In this document: in pieces, positions 11,192 through 19,873 of the stretch | Numbering within the stretch: position 1 is the stretch's first letter | Layout: every line of letters begins with the position of its first letter | Origin: Paenibacillus turicensis | GTDB lineage: Bacteria; Bacillota; Bacilli; Paenibacillales; Paenibacillaceae | NCBI RefSeq assembly: GCF_017873435.1 | Contig: NZ_JAGGKG010000007.1 | Coordinates: 62,001-126,000, forward strand | DNA: 64,000 nt | Direction: 5' to 3' | The notes under the pieces: model-generated | Seen by the model: the letters and a program-made list of their open reading frames with translations, nothing else | Told to the model about the DNA's origin: nothing | Database searches by the model: none | Translations under genes and position numbers: made by a program

Positions 11192-12097
11192 TTACCTTAT
11201 TACCTTCTCATCATACCAGCTTGGAATTACGTTTTTAAAGTTATTATAATGCTTTAATGTTTTTTTACATCTAATGGTCATACCCTTAACTTCCTCTTGT
11301 CCAAATGGTTCTGCCCATTTAATGGAGTAAAGAGAGGAGTGTGCGGCATACACAGCAAGGGTTTCCCAGAATTCGTCAGGTACAGCATCATCAAAATAAG
11401 CATCGATTTGCCCTTGGCAATACGGAATACTTAGCTCATTTGCAAAGCTTTCAAGCTTATAAAATTCCTCATACGGATCACCAATTTCCCAACGTTCAAG
11501 ATCGATAACACCAATTCCTCCTTCAGGTGTATAAATTAGATTACTAGGATGAAAATCGCCATGCTGATACACAGGAGGCTGTAACCACATTTTGTGTAAA
11601 TTTTCATTCACATATTGAATGATAGCTTCATCATTTTCGATTCTCACATTTGAATCTATATAGCTTTGGAGCTGTTTTCTTTTTTTAGGGATCTTAGTTT
11701 CTGTTGGCATCTCATCCATAGGTAGGTCGAGATTATGTATTTTTTTTAGTATATGTCCTGCTTCCCGACCTAATTTGTATTGTGTAGCTACATCTAGCTG
11801 TGGTAATACATCTTCCAAATCTACGCCCTCAACCCATGTTAACAGCATATAGACCTGCTGATTGTTGTTACACCTACCAAAGTCAATCGGCTTAGACATT
11901 GTAAAACCTAATTTACTATATTTGGAAATGATCGCATACTCTTTTTCCTTATCACTATATTTGCTTATGTCTGAAATTCGCAATAGTTGTTTTTCGTTAT
12001 TTTTCGTTTTAATGAAATATTTAGTGTCATTAGAATAACCTTTATTAATTTCTTCAATAGTAAGCCAAGTATCATAATTTGGAATGTCTTGTAACAT
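11192..12097 (-). CDS. aminoglycoside phosphotransferase-family kinase
   Basis: A 301-residue protein-kinase-like fold enzyme. The catalytic loop is YQHGDFHPSNLIY and the metal-binding Asp is in GVIDLERWEIGDP, the Brenner motifs of the APH/choline-kinase superfamily. The N-terminal lobe carries the nucleotide-binding strands (KNNEKQLLRIS). The start ATG follows AAAGGAGC. The family covers antibiotic resistance kinases and small-molecule kinases such as homoserine or fructosamine kinases; nothing in the sequence fixes the substrate. It heads a minus-strand run of nucleotidyltransferase-like, AraC and transglutaminase-like genes. Confidence 0.82.
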   Translation of the reverse strand: MLQDIPNYDTWLTIEEINKGYSNDTKYFIKTKNNEKQLLRISDISKYSDKEKEYAIISKYSKLGFTMSKPIDFGRCNNNQQVYMLLTWVEGVDLEDVLPQLDVATQYKLGREAGHILKKIHNLDLPMDEMPTETKIPKKRKQLQSYIDSNVRIENDEAIIQYVNENLHKMWLQPPVYQHGDFHPSNLIYTPEGGIGVIDLERWEIGDPYEEFYKLESFANELSIPYCQGQIDAYFDDAVPDEFWETLAVYAAHSSLYSIKWAEPFGQEEVKGMTIRCKKTLKHYNNFKNVIPSWYDEKVIR

Positions 12098-12199
12098 AGC
12101 TTTACGCTCCTTTTTAAGAGATTTGGACTCGTTTTGTAATTATATTGGAGATAGATTATAACATGAATACGGGCCATAGTGGTAAAAATCCGGATAAAA

Positions 12200-12240
12200 A
12201 AGACGCTCCTATTCCCAAAAATAAGGGGAAAAAGCGTCTT
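12200..12240 (-). terminator. terminator after the DUF4256 gene
   Basis: The stem AAGACGCT / AGCGTCTT with an inner TCCC...GGGG pairing is followed on the minus strand by TTTTTTAT. It lies just past the stop of the minus-strand DUF4256 gene. Confidence 0.85.
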
Positions 12241-12261
12241 GATTAGAGCATTGATTAATTT

Positions 12262-12840
12262 TTACACCCGTAATGCACCACGGAAGCCTCGAGCAGCATA
12301 ATAGGATTCGGCTCCATTATGGTATACAAATACAGTGTCATAACGACGATCTCCAAAAATAGCGCCACCAAGGCTCCTAATTTCTTGAGGCGTTTCTATC
12401 CAGCTCGATGTTTTTAAATCAAATTGACCAAGCTGCTGTAACTCGCGATACTCAGCCTCCGTTAAAATTTCAATGCCCATCTCTGAAGCCATCCCTATTG
12501 CACTATTTTCTGGTTTATTATTTTTTCTGGAATCAAGCGCTTGTTGATCATAGCACACACTTCTTCGGCCCTTTGGACTTTCAGGAGAGCAATCGTAAAA
12601 AATATATTGATCTGTTGCTGTGTCATAGCCAACTACGTCTGGTTCGCCTCCTGTTTTCTCCATTTCATAAAGCGACCATAGCTTGTGCATGTTTTCTTCA
12701 AGTCTTTGTTGTAGACTTATCCATTCAATATGTTCATGTCGATTCTTATTTTCTTCAAACCGTTTTTTTAACAATTGTAGAAATTCCTCTTGTTGCTCTG
12801 GCTGGAGCTGTTTACTAGTATTGATATTATAATTCGTCAA
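12262..12840 (-). CDS. DUF4256 family protein
   Basis: About 192 residues. The sequence is typical of the conserved DUF4256 family: GGEPDVVGYD, YDCSPESPKGRRSVCYD, EMGIEILTE, a segment around DLKTSSWIETP, and a C-terminal DTVFVYHNGAESYYAARG. The family has no firmly established activity; it is soluble and widely distributed in Bacillales. The start is probably the TTG at 12840, seven bases after AAAGGAG. A GTG three codons upstream overlaps the RBS, and the far upstream hydrophobic extension is unlikely to be translated. The gene is a single minus-strand unit with its own terminator. Confidence 0.85.
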   Translation of the reverse strand: MTNYNINTSKQLQPEQQEEFLQLLKKRFEENKNRHEHIEWISLQQRLEENMHKLWSLYEMEKTGGEPDVVGYDTATDQYIFYDCSPESPKGRRSVCYDQQALDSRKNNKPENSAIGMASEMGIEILTEAEYRELQQLGQFDLKTSSWIETPQEIRSLGGAIFGDRRYDTVFVYHNGAESYYAARGFRGALRV

Positions 12841-13013
12841 ATTTGTCACTCCTTTACTTAATAGCTTTCCAGAATAGGCAGTCATTAATACTTCATTAAC
12901 ATTAAATTTGATATTTAAATTTAACCATGAAGTAATAAAAAATGACAATAGAAGCATACTATATTTTTAATTTAGATAATTTTATTTATATATTGTATAA
13001 GTTTACTTTACTT

Positions 13014-13037
13014 TTGACAAAGTATAGTATACACTTT
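13014..13037 (+). promoter_or_regulatory. xre promoter region with dyad operator candidate
   Basis: TTGACA (13014-13019) lies just upstream of an AT-rich dyad AAAGTATA...ACTTT (about 13019-13037). The dyad occupies the spacer and start region, which is the usual place for autoregulation by the small Xre repressor encoded next. A -10 box is not clear. Confidence 0.45.
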
Positions 13038-13062
13038 ATTTGAGCAAAGGGAGGTGTTTGTT

Positions 13063-13299
13063 TTGAAAGAAGATTTTGGAGATTCCATTAATAATAAGGT
13101 TTATGAACATAGAGTTTTAAGGAGAATGTCCCAAAAGGAATTAGCCGATGCTGTTGGGGTTTCCAAACAAACCATTTTCGTAATGGAAAAGAACAATTAC
13201 TCCCCATCACTTGTTTTAGCTTATAGAATTGCAGACTATTTTGGAGTGAATATTAATGAAATTTTTACTTACGTGAGGAAGGATGATCATCATGATTGA
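13063..13299 (+). CDS. small Xre-family HTH regulator
   Basis: A 78-residue DNA-binding protein consisting of one Cro/CI-type helix-turn-helix: [20 protein letters not shown] is the HTH, followed by [20 protein letters not shown], then IFTY. This compact type is common in Bacillales beside small membrane proteins. TTG 13063 is preferred because GGGAGGT lies seven bases upstream. The next gene starts inside its last codons (8-base overlap), so the two are co-translated. A dyad in the promoter region suggests autorepression. Confidence 0.88.
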   Translation: MKEDFGDSINNKVYEHRVLRRMSQKELADAVGVSKQTIFVMEKNNYSPSLVLAYRIADYFGVNINEIFTYVRKDDHHD

Positions 13300-13621
13300 T
13301 GTATTAAATCGTTGGATGTCAGAAAGCACACAGAACTTCAATATTATTGTTGGGCTAACAATGGCTTTATATGTAGGATCACTAACTGTGCTTTTGTATA
13401 TTGTTAATAAATTTGGCAAACCGGACGAAAGAACCAATGCGATTTATCTTAAAATTATTTCCTGCATGTTCAGTACACAGCTCATTATGAGTACCGTTTT
13501 TATTACATTTGTTGATAGGGATATACAATATTTCCGTCAGTTCTATATTTTATTTCAAGCAGTTGTATTTTTAGTTGGTGCAATTTATGCATTTAGACTA
13601 TATAAAAAAGATTTTAAATGA
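13292..13621 (+). CDS. small three-helix membrane protein paired with Xre
   Basis: A 109-residue membrane protein with three hydrophobic segments: about 15-38 ([19 protein letters not shown]), about 53-73 ([17 protein letters not shown]) and about 83-102 ([18 protein letters not shown]). There is no catalytic motif. It overlaps the xre gene and is surely co-transcribed with it. Such pairs (Xre plus a DUF-type membrane protein) are frequent in Bacillales, and their role is not established. Start ATG 13292 sits after GAGGAAGG; an ATG at 13283 is an alternative. Confidence 0.75.
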   Translation: MIDVLNRWMSESTQNFNIIVGLTMALYVGSLTVLLYIVNKFGKPDERTNAIYLKIISCMFSTQLIMSTVFITFVDRDIQYFRQFYILFQAVVFLVGAIYAFRLYKKDFK

Positions 13622-13677
13622 TTTTATACCAGATTGTAGTGATGAATAAATGTTAACATAAAAGAGGAGGAGAAAAT

Positions 13678-14448
13678 ATGTATAATGAGTTACTCAAGAT
13701 CGGGCCAGTAACGATTTATGGATATGGCTTAATGATCGCGGTAGGTGTTTTATTGGCTTATCGGCTTGTTGCTTCTCGGGCAGAAAACCGCCAATTCGAA
13801 TTATCTCATGTTTATTCTTTGACTGCTTGGTGCCTTGTGGGTGGATTTATTGGTGCAAAACTATTGTATTGGATGACCCAAATTCCAAATATTATAAATG
13901 ACCCGAAGATCCTTCTGAACTTTTCTGATGGGTTTGTCGTTTACGGTGGGATAATTAGCGGAATTGGTGTTGGTTTAGTGTATTGCAGGGTCAAAAAAAT
14001 TAATTTTCTGAAGCACTTGGACCTATTTGTCCCCTCTGTTGCGTTAGCGCAAGGATTTGGAAGAATCGGTTGTTTGCTCGCAGGCTGCTGTTATGGCAAA
14101 GAAACACACGGTTGGTTTGCAATTACTTTTCACCACTCTGAGATCGCACCAAATGATGTCGCACTAGTACCTACACAAATTATGGAGAGCTTGTTTAACT
14201 TTGCCCTCTGTCTCATGTTGATTCTTCTAGCTAAAAGGGTCAATAAAGCTGGAGTCGTTGCCGCAACCTATTTGATCTTGTATAGTCTAGGAAGATTTGT
14301 CATTGAATTTTATAGAGGGGATATGATTCGAGGCCAAGTGGGATTGCTTTCAACCTCACAACTCATCTCACTCATGGTTGTTTTAGCAACTAGTCTAGTG
14401 CTATTCCTTTTCAGATACCAAAACCATTTGACAGGCAAAAATGTGTAA
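13678..14448 (+). CDS. prolipoprotein diacylglyceryl transferase family protein (Lgt-like)
   Basis: A 256-residue polytopic membrane protein of the Lgt fold, with about seven hydrophobic segments and the Lgt-type N-terminus IGPVTIYGYGLMIAVGV. The family signature appears as GFGRIGCLLAGCCYG rather than the GRIGNF...NGE form typical of housekeeping Bacillus Lgt. YSLGRFVIEFYRGD near residue 215 is the second conserved Arg region. This is probably a paralog or divergent clade; whether it acts on prolipoproteins or on another lipid acceptor is open. It lies 56 bases after the Xre/membrane pair and 39 bases before a methyltransferase gene, on the same strand. RBS GAGGAGG. Confidence 0.85.
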   Translation: MYNELLKIGPVTIYGYGLMIAVGVLLAYRLVASRAENRQFELSHVYSLTAWCLVGGFIGAKLLYWMTQIPNIINDPKILLNFSDGFVVYGGIISGIGVGLVYCRVKKINFLKHLDLFVPSVALAQGFGRIGCLLAGCCYGKETHGWFAITFHHSEIAPNDVALVPTQIMESLFNFALCLMLILLAKRVNKAGVVAATYLILYSLGRFVIEFYRGDMIRGQVGLLSTSQLISLMVVLATSLVLFLFRYQNHLTGKNV

Positions 14449-14487
14449 ACTGATGAAGTCACCCAAAAATAAGGAGGAGTGATTAGC

Positions 14488-15255
14488 ATGTCGTTTAGCA
14501 ATTACGGTGAGCTATGTACAGAGGTATATGAGCTTACGAAAGAAATTGGACACTCATTGAGTGGAGATATTGAATTTTATCAAAATAAGCTGAAATCTTA
14601 TAATGGAAAAGTGCTTGAGGGGATGGTGGGTTCTGGACGAGTTTTAATTCCCCTTTTAGAAGCCGGTATCAAGATTGATGGAGCTGATTATTCAGCCGAA
14701 ATGTTAGCGGCGTGTCGTAAGCATTGTGCGGAGAGAGGATTAAGCACTAATTTATACGAATCTAACTTACAAGAGTTATCTTTACCCCAGCAATATGAAG
14801 CAATCATCATTCCGGGTGGTTCTTTTTTGTTAATTGAAGAGCGAAATCAATCTATTGAAGCTTTAAGAAAATTGTATGCACATTTACAACCAGGTGGAAA
14901 ACTGATTTTAGATCTCTTTTTGCCTGAACCTGACTTTGATGTAAGTAAAGGTGGGGAGGTATCTACTTTTCATTTACCTGAGGGGGATCTCATTACAATG
15001 GAACGTAAGCTAGTAGAAGTTAATTTCTTAGAACAATATAAAGTTTATTATTTGAAGTATGAAAAATGGCGTAATGGAAATCTGCTTCAAACTGAGCTTC
15101 AGCGTTTTGCAATGCGTTGGTATGGTGTGAAGGAGTTCAAGCTGCTATTAGCGGACATTGGGTTTCAGGATATTCAAGTGTATGCTGATTATGATGAAAA
15201 TAAAGCGCCAAGTGATGCACAGCAAATATTTGTGTATGAAGCAACAAAAAAGTAG
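14488..15255 (+). CDS. class I SAM-dependent methyltransferase
   Basis: A 255-residue methyltransferase. Motif I is VLEGMVGSGRVLIPLLEAG, followed by an acidic strand (IDGADYSAEML), then AIIIPGGSF as motif II and a lid region. GGKLILDLFLPEP resembles post-motif strands of small-molecule O/N-methyltransferases of the UbiE/SAM type 11 group. ATG 14488 follows AAGGAGG; a GTG three codons earlier is not preferred. It lies downstream of the Lgt-like gene and is followed by a strong hairpin. Substrate unknown. Confidence 0.85.
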   Translation: MSFSNYGELCTEVYELTKEIGHSLSGDIEFYQNKLKSYNGKVLEGMVGSGRVLIPLLEAGIKIDGADYSAEMLAACRKHCAERGLSTNLYESNLQELSLPQQYEAIIIPGGSFLLIEERNQSIEALRKLYAHLQPGGKLILDLFLPEPDFDVSKGGEVSTFHLPEGDLITMERKLVEVNFLEQYKVYYLKYEKWRNGNLLQTELQRFAMRWYGVKEFKLLLADIGFQDIQVYADYDENKAPSDAQQIFVYEATKK

Positions 15256-15282
15256 CTATTAAAACCTACAATGAACAAAAAA

Positions 15283-15321
15283 TCTGTCCAAAGCATACTG
15301 TTTTACAGTAATTTGGACAGA
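15283..15321. terminator. bidirectional terminator
   Basis: TCTGTCCAAA pairs with TTTGGACAGA around a loop containing a smaller ACTG/CAGT stem. It separates the plus-strand methyltransferase gene from the convergent minus-strand cupin gene; A/T-rich flanks lie on both sides. Confidence 0.8.
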
Positions 15322-15340
15322 CCTATATATAAATCAATGA

Positions 15341-15700
15341 TTATATTTTTTCTAAAGCTTCGACGGTTCTTTCATTACTAACATTCCCCGTATTTAAAGT
15401 TGTTTTAGGCTCAAACAACAAGACATGTACCTCATTTTCAGCTACTGGCATATGTTCAATCCCTTTAGGGATAATGAAAAATTCACCTTCTTCTAATGTA
15501 ATATCCTCGGTCCGTAGCTTTATCGTCAAAGTCCCCTTAATGACTAAAAACATTTCATCCTCATCATCATGCTTATGCCACACAAATTCACCTTGCAGCT
15601 TAACTACCTTGACATAACAATCGTTGATTTCACCAATAATTTTTGGACTCCAGTGCTCATTAAATTTGCTCAACTTTTCTTTAATGTTTACCTTTTGCAT
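15341..15700 (-). CDS. small cupin protein
   Basis: A 119-residue single cupin barrel. Motif 1 is complete (WHKHDDEDEMFLVIKG, with two His and Glu) and motif 2 is IIPKGIEHMP, with the third metal-ligand His. This predicts a metal-binding site and a small soluble protein of the mannose-6-phosphate-isomerase-like cupin group. The ATG follows AAGGAGGT. It stands alone on the minus strand between a bidirectional terminator and a divergent lipoprotein gene. No substrate can be inferred. Confidence 0.87.
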   Translation of the reverse strand: MQKVNIKEKLSKFNEHWSPKIIGEINDCYVKVVKLQGEFVWHKHDDEDEMFLVIKGTLTIKLRTEDITLEEGEFFIIPKGIEHMPVAENEVHVLLFEPKTTLNTGNVSNERTVEALEKI

Positions 15701-15897
15701 GTTTTGACCTCCTTGATTTAAAGTGATCTTTAATTATACAAACCTAAAAGGATACTATTATAGCATATTTAAAATATATAGGGAGAAGGGAGTCAGTCAA
15801 TACAGAAAATAGAATGCTGTAATTCATGATCTGATCCCTGTAATACATGATAAAATATAAGTTAATATCACACAAAATTAGGGAAAAGAGGATGATT

Positions 15898-16443
15898 GTG
15901 TATAGAAAGCTTTCAAGTGTTTTTTCATGTGGCATGCTTCTGATGGTAATGTTATTAGGGTGTGCTATAAAGGATGGAAATGAACTTACTAAAGAAACGA
16001 AGCAAGTAAAAAATTATATAAATATATCCAGAATTCCTTCTGTTCAAGGACTTCAAGTTAAGGAAATCGCGGTTAAACTAGACGAAGGTATTGAGCACGA
16101 ATCTACAGCTCATCAAGGTACGGTCATTATCACTTATACCAATAATAGAGGACAAGAAATAAAAGATGTAAAAACAGATCAAGCTGTCAACTACATTTAT
16201 GGACCATACGATGGTGAGCAAATTATGAAAATTGAAATGTCCAATAAAAATGCAGAGCTTCAAGAAGGCCTTCAGCAAAAAACAATAAATGGGTTCCAAC
16301 TTTATTATAAAAATATTAACAACCGATTAATTGCTTTCACCGAGCATAAAAATATTTCTTTTACTTTAGAAGGACGTGTAACGGAGGAATTTTCAGAGGA
16401 AAAGCAATTTGAATTATTTACAGAGGCAATTTCGAAGCTTTAA
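15898..16443 (+). CDS. predicted lipoprotein of unknown function
   Basis: About 181 residues. The N-terminus has basic residues, a hydrophobic stretch and a lipobox (VMLLGC), so it should be lipidated and anchored on the outer face of the membrane. The mature part is hydrophilic and has strand-like segments such as GTVIITYTNN and FQLYYKNINN, resembling small DUF4367-type domains, but I cannot assign a family firmly. The start may be GTG 15898 (six bases after AGAGG) or ATG 15892. It is a single-gene unit with its own terminator. Confidence 0.72.
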   Translation: MYRKLSSVFSCGMLLMVMLLGCAIKDGNELTKETKQVKNYINISRIPSVQGLQVKEIAVKLDEGIEHESTAHQGTVIITYTNNRGQEIKDVKTDQAVNYIYGPYDGEQIMKIEMSNKNAELQEGLQQKTINGFQLYYKNINNRLIAFTEHKNISFTLEGRVTEEFSEEKQFELFTEAISKL

Positions 16444-16460
16444 TTATATAAAAGATTAAA

Positions 16461-16515
16461 CTGCACACCAATGATAGGGACGATTACGCAAACTATCGCT
16501 TTGGGTGCAGTTTTT
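16461..16515 (+). terminator. terminator of the lipoprotein gene
   Basis: The stem CTGCAC...ATGATAG pairs with CTATCG...GTGCAG and is followed directly by TTTTT. The position, just after the stop at 16443, fits rho-independent termination. Confidence 0.85.
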
Positions 16516-16579
16516 AGTATTTTTAGTATTACAAAATATAGAATCAGAATTGATTGCGTTCTCTGCTACTTTTTTTGCT

Positions 16580-17221
16580 TTACTTTAAAGCAAGTTGTGT
16601 AGCCAATTCCTGTGCCTCTTTGTAGCCTTTTTCTAATACTTCATTTCGATCCAATAAATCAGTACCTTGTACTCTAATTATCTCATAATCCTCGATACCA
16701 AAGAAGTTAAACATAGATTTAAGATATTTATGGCTATATTCAATCTCAGTATACCAATCGTTGTTGGTATAAATAGCACCACTCCCTTGAATAACAACCA
16801 TACTTCTTCCGTCCTTTAATAGACCTACTGAGCCATTTTCCGTATATTTAAATGTTTCTTTTGCAATCATAATATTGTCCATATAATCCTTTAATTTGGA
16901 TGGGACATTAAAGTTGTGGACTGGATAAACAATGATATATTTATTTGCACTTTTAAACTGCTTTAATATTTCATTCATACGATCCGTTACTTCCCGTTCC
17001 TGTGAAGTTAATGGTTCGCCTTTGCCTTGTTTTTTCCATGCACCTAAGACAGTTTTATCTAACATAGGGACTTCATTTTCATATAGATTTATTTGCTCAA
17101 TTGACTCTTCATGGGAGTGCTTTTCCTTATATACTTTCAAAAAATAATTTAATACATTTAAACTTGCTGAGGTTTGTGAATCAAATTCTGGATGTGCATT
17201 AATAACAAGTAGTTTACTCAT
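16580..17221 (-). CDS. azoR: FMN-dependent NADH:quinone/azo oxidoreductase
   Basis: A 213-residue flavodoxin-like oxidoreductase of the AzoR group. The N-terminal LLVINAHPEFDSQTSAS is the FMN phosphate-binding loop, YPVHNFNVPSKLKDYMD is the second family signature, and VIQGSGAIY is the third flavin-contacting loop. These enzymes reduce quinones and azo dyes and protect against thiol or quinone stress. Start ATG 17221 follows AGGGGG; the in-frame extension upstream lacks an RBS. It is divergent from an Rrf2-family regulator gene, with an inverted repeat between them, so redox-responsive repression is likely. Confidence 0.88.
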   Translation of the reverse strand: MSKLLVINAHPEFDSQTSASLNVLNYFLKVYKEKHSHEESIEQINLYENEVPMLDKTVLGAWKKQGKGEPLTSQEREVTDRMNEILKQFKSANKYIIVYPVHNFNVPSKLKDYMDNIMIAKETFKYTENGSVGLLKDGRSMVVIQGSGAIYTNNDWYTEIEYSHKYLKSMFNFFGIEDYEIIRVQGTDLLDRNEVLEKGYKEAQELATQLALK

Positions 17222-17284
17222 GGACAATTTCCCCCTAAATAATTTTGATAGAGCTATTACAAATTTTAAGTTGATCATTAATTG

Positions 17285-17317
17285 TGGACTTAATTAATCG
17301 TGGATTGAGTAAGTCCA
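17285..17317. promoter_or_regulatory. inverted repeat in the azoreductase/Rrf2 divergent promoter region
   Basis: TGGACTTA (17285-17292) and TAAGTCCA (17310-17317) are exact reverse complements 17 bases apart. The place, between the divergent azoreductase and Rrf2 genes, makes it a candidate operator for the Rrf2 protein. Confidence 0.5.
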
Positions 17318-17445
17318 TAATATAATCACTTTCATTAAATGTCAATTGATTTCGTGTAGTCACTTATATAAATTGGCAAAGATAAATTTGGTGCTATACT
17401 ATTTGAATAAACACTTTTTAATATGGAAGTAGGGGATTTTTCTAA

Positions 17446-17997
17446 ATGCAATATAGTGTTATGGTTGAATATGCCTTGCATAGCCTTGTTTATTTAATAG
17501 ATATTCCTGAAGAAGAAAGTATTGGGATTAAAGACCTTTCAGAATTTCAAGGCCTTTCAGAAACCTATCTTTCGAAGGTATTAGCGAAATTAGCTAAAGC
17601 AGGTATTGTCAGTTCTACTCCTGGGGTAAAGGGAGGGTACAGATTAGCTAAGGCTCCGGAAGAGGTTTCTTTTTGGGATGTAATCGAAGCAGTTGAAGGA
17701 GTAAAGCCGATTTTTCAATGTAAAAACATATTAAAGAGAAACATGATGTATGTAGATAAAGGACATAAATTAGATAAAGAAAACAAAATGGATCAAGAAG
17801 CTCAGGAGGAGTCTTCCTGTGCCTGCACTTCAGGCAATACCACTTGTCTGATTAACTTGACTATGCTGGAGGCAGAAGCTCACATGCGCGACTTCCTTCG
17901 TAAGAAAACACTCGCTTGGTTAAATAAGGAGCTCACTCACACCTTACCTGAACATGTGCAAAAGGGTACACGAGAATACTTTTTTAAGAAAAAATAA
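17446..17997 (+). CDS. Rrf2-family transcriptional regulator
   Basis: A 183-residue regulator. An N-terminal winged helix (IGIKDLSEFQGLSETYLSKV, then PGVKGGYRLAK) is followed by the Rrf2 dimer helix. Cysteines occur at about residue 92 (FQCKN) and in the cluster SSCACTSGNTTC at about 124-134. That cluster could hold an iron-sulfur centre or act as a thiol sensor, as in NsrR/IscR relatives; an inserted charged segment (about 98-120) precedes it. Divergent to an azoreductase gene, its probable target. ATG follows GTAGGGGAT. The effector is inferred only. Confidence 0.88.
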   Translation: MQYSVMVEYALHSLVYLIDIPEEESIGIKDLSEFQGLSETYLSKVLAKLAKAGIVSSTPGVKGGYRLAKAPEEVSFWDVIEAVEGVKPIFQCKNILKRNMMYVDKGHKLDKENKMDQEAQEESSCACTSGNTTCLINLTMLEAEAHMRDFLRKKTLAWLNKELTHTLPEHVQKGTREYFFKKK

Positions 17998-18104
17998 TGA
18001 TTGGTTTAAACTTTTTAACAATAGATTTCAACTAGAGAAGGGCACAATGTCCTTCTTTAATCATTTAGAAATAGGGTCAGTAAAATAAAGGATGGTCAAA
18101 GTAG

Positions 18105-18779
18105 ATGACACACATATTTTTGGTTGAGGATGATAAGGCAATTGCTAAAAACCTGACGCTTTTGCTCCATTCAGAAGGATTTTCAGTTACTCATGCCGCT
18201 ACGCGTAGAGAAGCCCTTGCCTTACTTGCCAGTAATAAATTTGATTTGGCACTTATAGATATTTCTTTGCCTGACGGAAATGGATTTACAGTCTGTACAG
18301 AAATCAAAGAAACGTTAAATATACCCGTTATTTTTCTGACCGCCTCTGGGGATGAGGCAAGTGTGGTGACTGGATTAAATCTCGGTGCTGATGATTATAT
18401 TACTAAGCCTTTTCGTCCCCGTGAATTCATTGCACGAATTGGAAATGCCCTGCGGAAAAGTGGACGTTCTGCTTCACATTTTGATATTCATGGACTTCAT
18501 GTCGATACAGCAAGCGGTGTGGTGAAAAAAAACGGGAATGAGGTTTTCCTTTCTGCATTAGAATATCGTTTGTTATTAGTGTTTATTAGCAACCCCAAAG
18601 TCATTATTACGCGGGGAAGATTACTAGATGAGCTGTGGGATGCGGCAGGCGAATTTGTGAATGACAATACCTTAACCGTCTACATCAAACGTTTGCGAGA
18701 GAAGATAGAGGTTGATCCAACTACCCCTGAGATCATTTTAACCGTTCGTGGGACGGGGTACAGATTAGGGGGTGACTAG
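18105..18779 (+). CDS. OmpR-family response regulator
   Basis: A 224-residue two-component regulator. The receiver domain (about 1-115) has the acidic pair EDD at 8-10, the phosphoacceptor Asp in DLALIDISLPDGNGF at about 52, and the conserved Thr (FLTAS) and Lys (ITKPF). A C-terminal winged-helix DNA-binding domain (about 128-222) follows, ending GTGYRLGGD. The sensor kinase gene starts three bases after its stop, and an ABC transporter operon follows, so the transporter genes are probable targets. Confidence 0.95.
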   Translation: MTHIFLVEDDKAIAKNLTLLLHSEGFSVTHAATRREALALLASNKFDLALIDISLPDGNGFTVCTEIKETLNIPVIFLTASGDEASVVTGLNLGADDYITKPFRPREFIARIGNALRKSGRSASHFDIHGLHVDTASGVVKKNGNEVFLSALEYRLLLVFISNPKVIITRGRLLDELWDAAGEFVNDNTLTVYIKRLREKIEVDPTTPEIILTVRGTGYRLGGD

Positions 18780-18782
18780 AGA

Positions 18783-19772
18783 ATGCTTCGCAATAAAGAA
18801 ATTAGGCAGTTAATGATTGTATTTTCGCTGCTGTCGGTAGCTGCTGTCACGCTGGGGTTTACAATTAATGAGATGGCGGGAATTGTTATCGTTACTTTTT
18901 CCGTTGTCATTGGTGTGCTCTTTTTTAGCTTTACTAAAGCTCGATATCAAAGCATTGCAGACATTTCCAATCAAATTGATCTTTTGCTGCATAATGCTGA
19001 CCACATATACATTGGAGATTCAGAAGAAGGGGAACTATCCATTTTACATAGTGAAATTACAAAAATGACGTTGCGTATTCGGGAGCAAAATGAAGCGTTA
19101 AAAAAAGAAAAGGAGCATCTTGCCGATTCCCTTGCCGATATTGCTCATCAGCTTCGAACGCCACTAACCTCTGCTAATCTCATTTTAACGTTATTAGGGA
19201 ACAACCCTGACGAAGAAGAAAGAAAAGACTTTTTGCGAGAAGCGGAGGAATTGCTTGTACGCATGGACTGGCTTCTCACCTCCCTCTTAAAAATTTCCCG
19301 CTTGGATGCTGGCATTGTGTTGTTTCAAAGGGAAAAAATCGATGTTAAGGATTTAATCAGTGCATCGATTCGTCCGCTCTTGATCTCAATGGAGCTGCAT
19401 AATGTTGATCTATATATTGATGTACCAAAAGGAGTAGTCATTCAAGGTGATTCAGGATGGCTATCAGAAGCGCTTCAAAATATCCTCAAAAATTGCATGG
19501 AAAGTACGGGAGATTGCGGAAGGATTGAGGTTACATGCACGGATAACCCTTTGTTTACTGAGATCATGATCCATGATAACGGTGAAGGTTTTGCAACAGA
19601 AGATTTACCTTATATATTTGATCGGTTTTATCGTGGTAAAAACCCCAATACCACTGGATATGGGATTGGCTTGGCGCTTTGCAGGATGATTGTAACCCGC
19701 CAAGGGGGAAGCATTACCGCGAAAAACCACCCACAAGGTGGGGCGATATTTACGATTCGTTTTCCGAAGTAG
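18783..19772 (+). CDS. sensor histidine kinase
   Basis: A 329-residue membrane kinase with two closely spaced N-terminal hydrophobic segments (about 8-27 and 31-51) and almost no outer loop, so the signal is probably sensed in the membrane or via the ABC transporter. A HAMP-like linker follows. The phosphoacceptor is H122 in ADIAHQLRTPLTS. ATPase boxes are NILKNCMES (N box), IHDNGEGF (G1) and GYGIGLAL (G2). It is coupled to the response regulator and followed by an ABC transporter, the layout of antibiotic-peptide or envelope-stress modules; the H-box is not the BceS type. Confidence 0.93.
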   Translation: MLRNKEIRQLMIVFSLLSVAAVTLGFTINEMAGIVIVTFSVVIGVLFFSFTKARYQSIADISNQIDLLLHNADHIYIGDSEEGELSILHSEITKMTLRIREQNEALKKEKEHLADSLADIAHQLRTPLTSANLILTLLGNNPDEEERKDFLREAEELLVRMDWLLTSLLKISRLDAGIVLFQREKIDVKDLISASIRPLLISMELHNVDLYIDVPKGVVIQGDSGWLSEALQNILKNCMESTGDCGRIEVTCTDNPLFTEIMIHDNGEGFATEDLPYIFDRFYRGKNPNTTGYGIGLALCRMIVTRQGGSITAKNHPQGGAIFTIRFPK

Positions 19773-19873
19773 GAAAACGCTAAGTGACGAATCTCTCACC
19801 TGAAAGTCACTGAGCTGTAAGCTACAGGTTTTATGATATGAGTGAGTAGAGCAAGAGAAAGGAGACTCACATC

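Noticed and set aside
12408-12818. 136-residue plus-strand frame opposite the DUF4256 gene
   Set aside because: Shadow of a strongly recognised family; no RBS.
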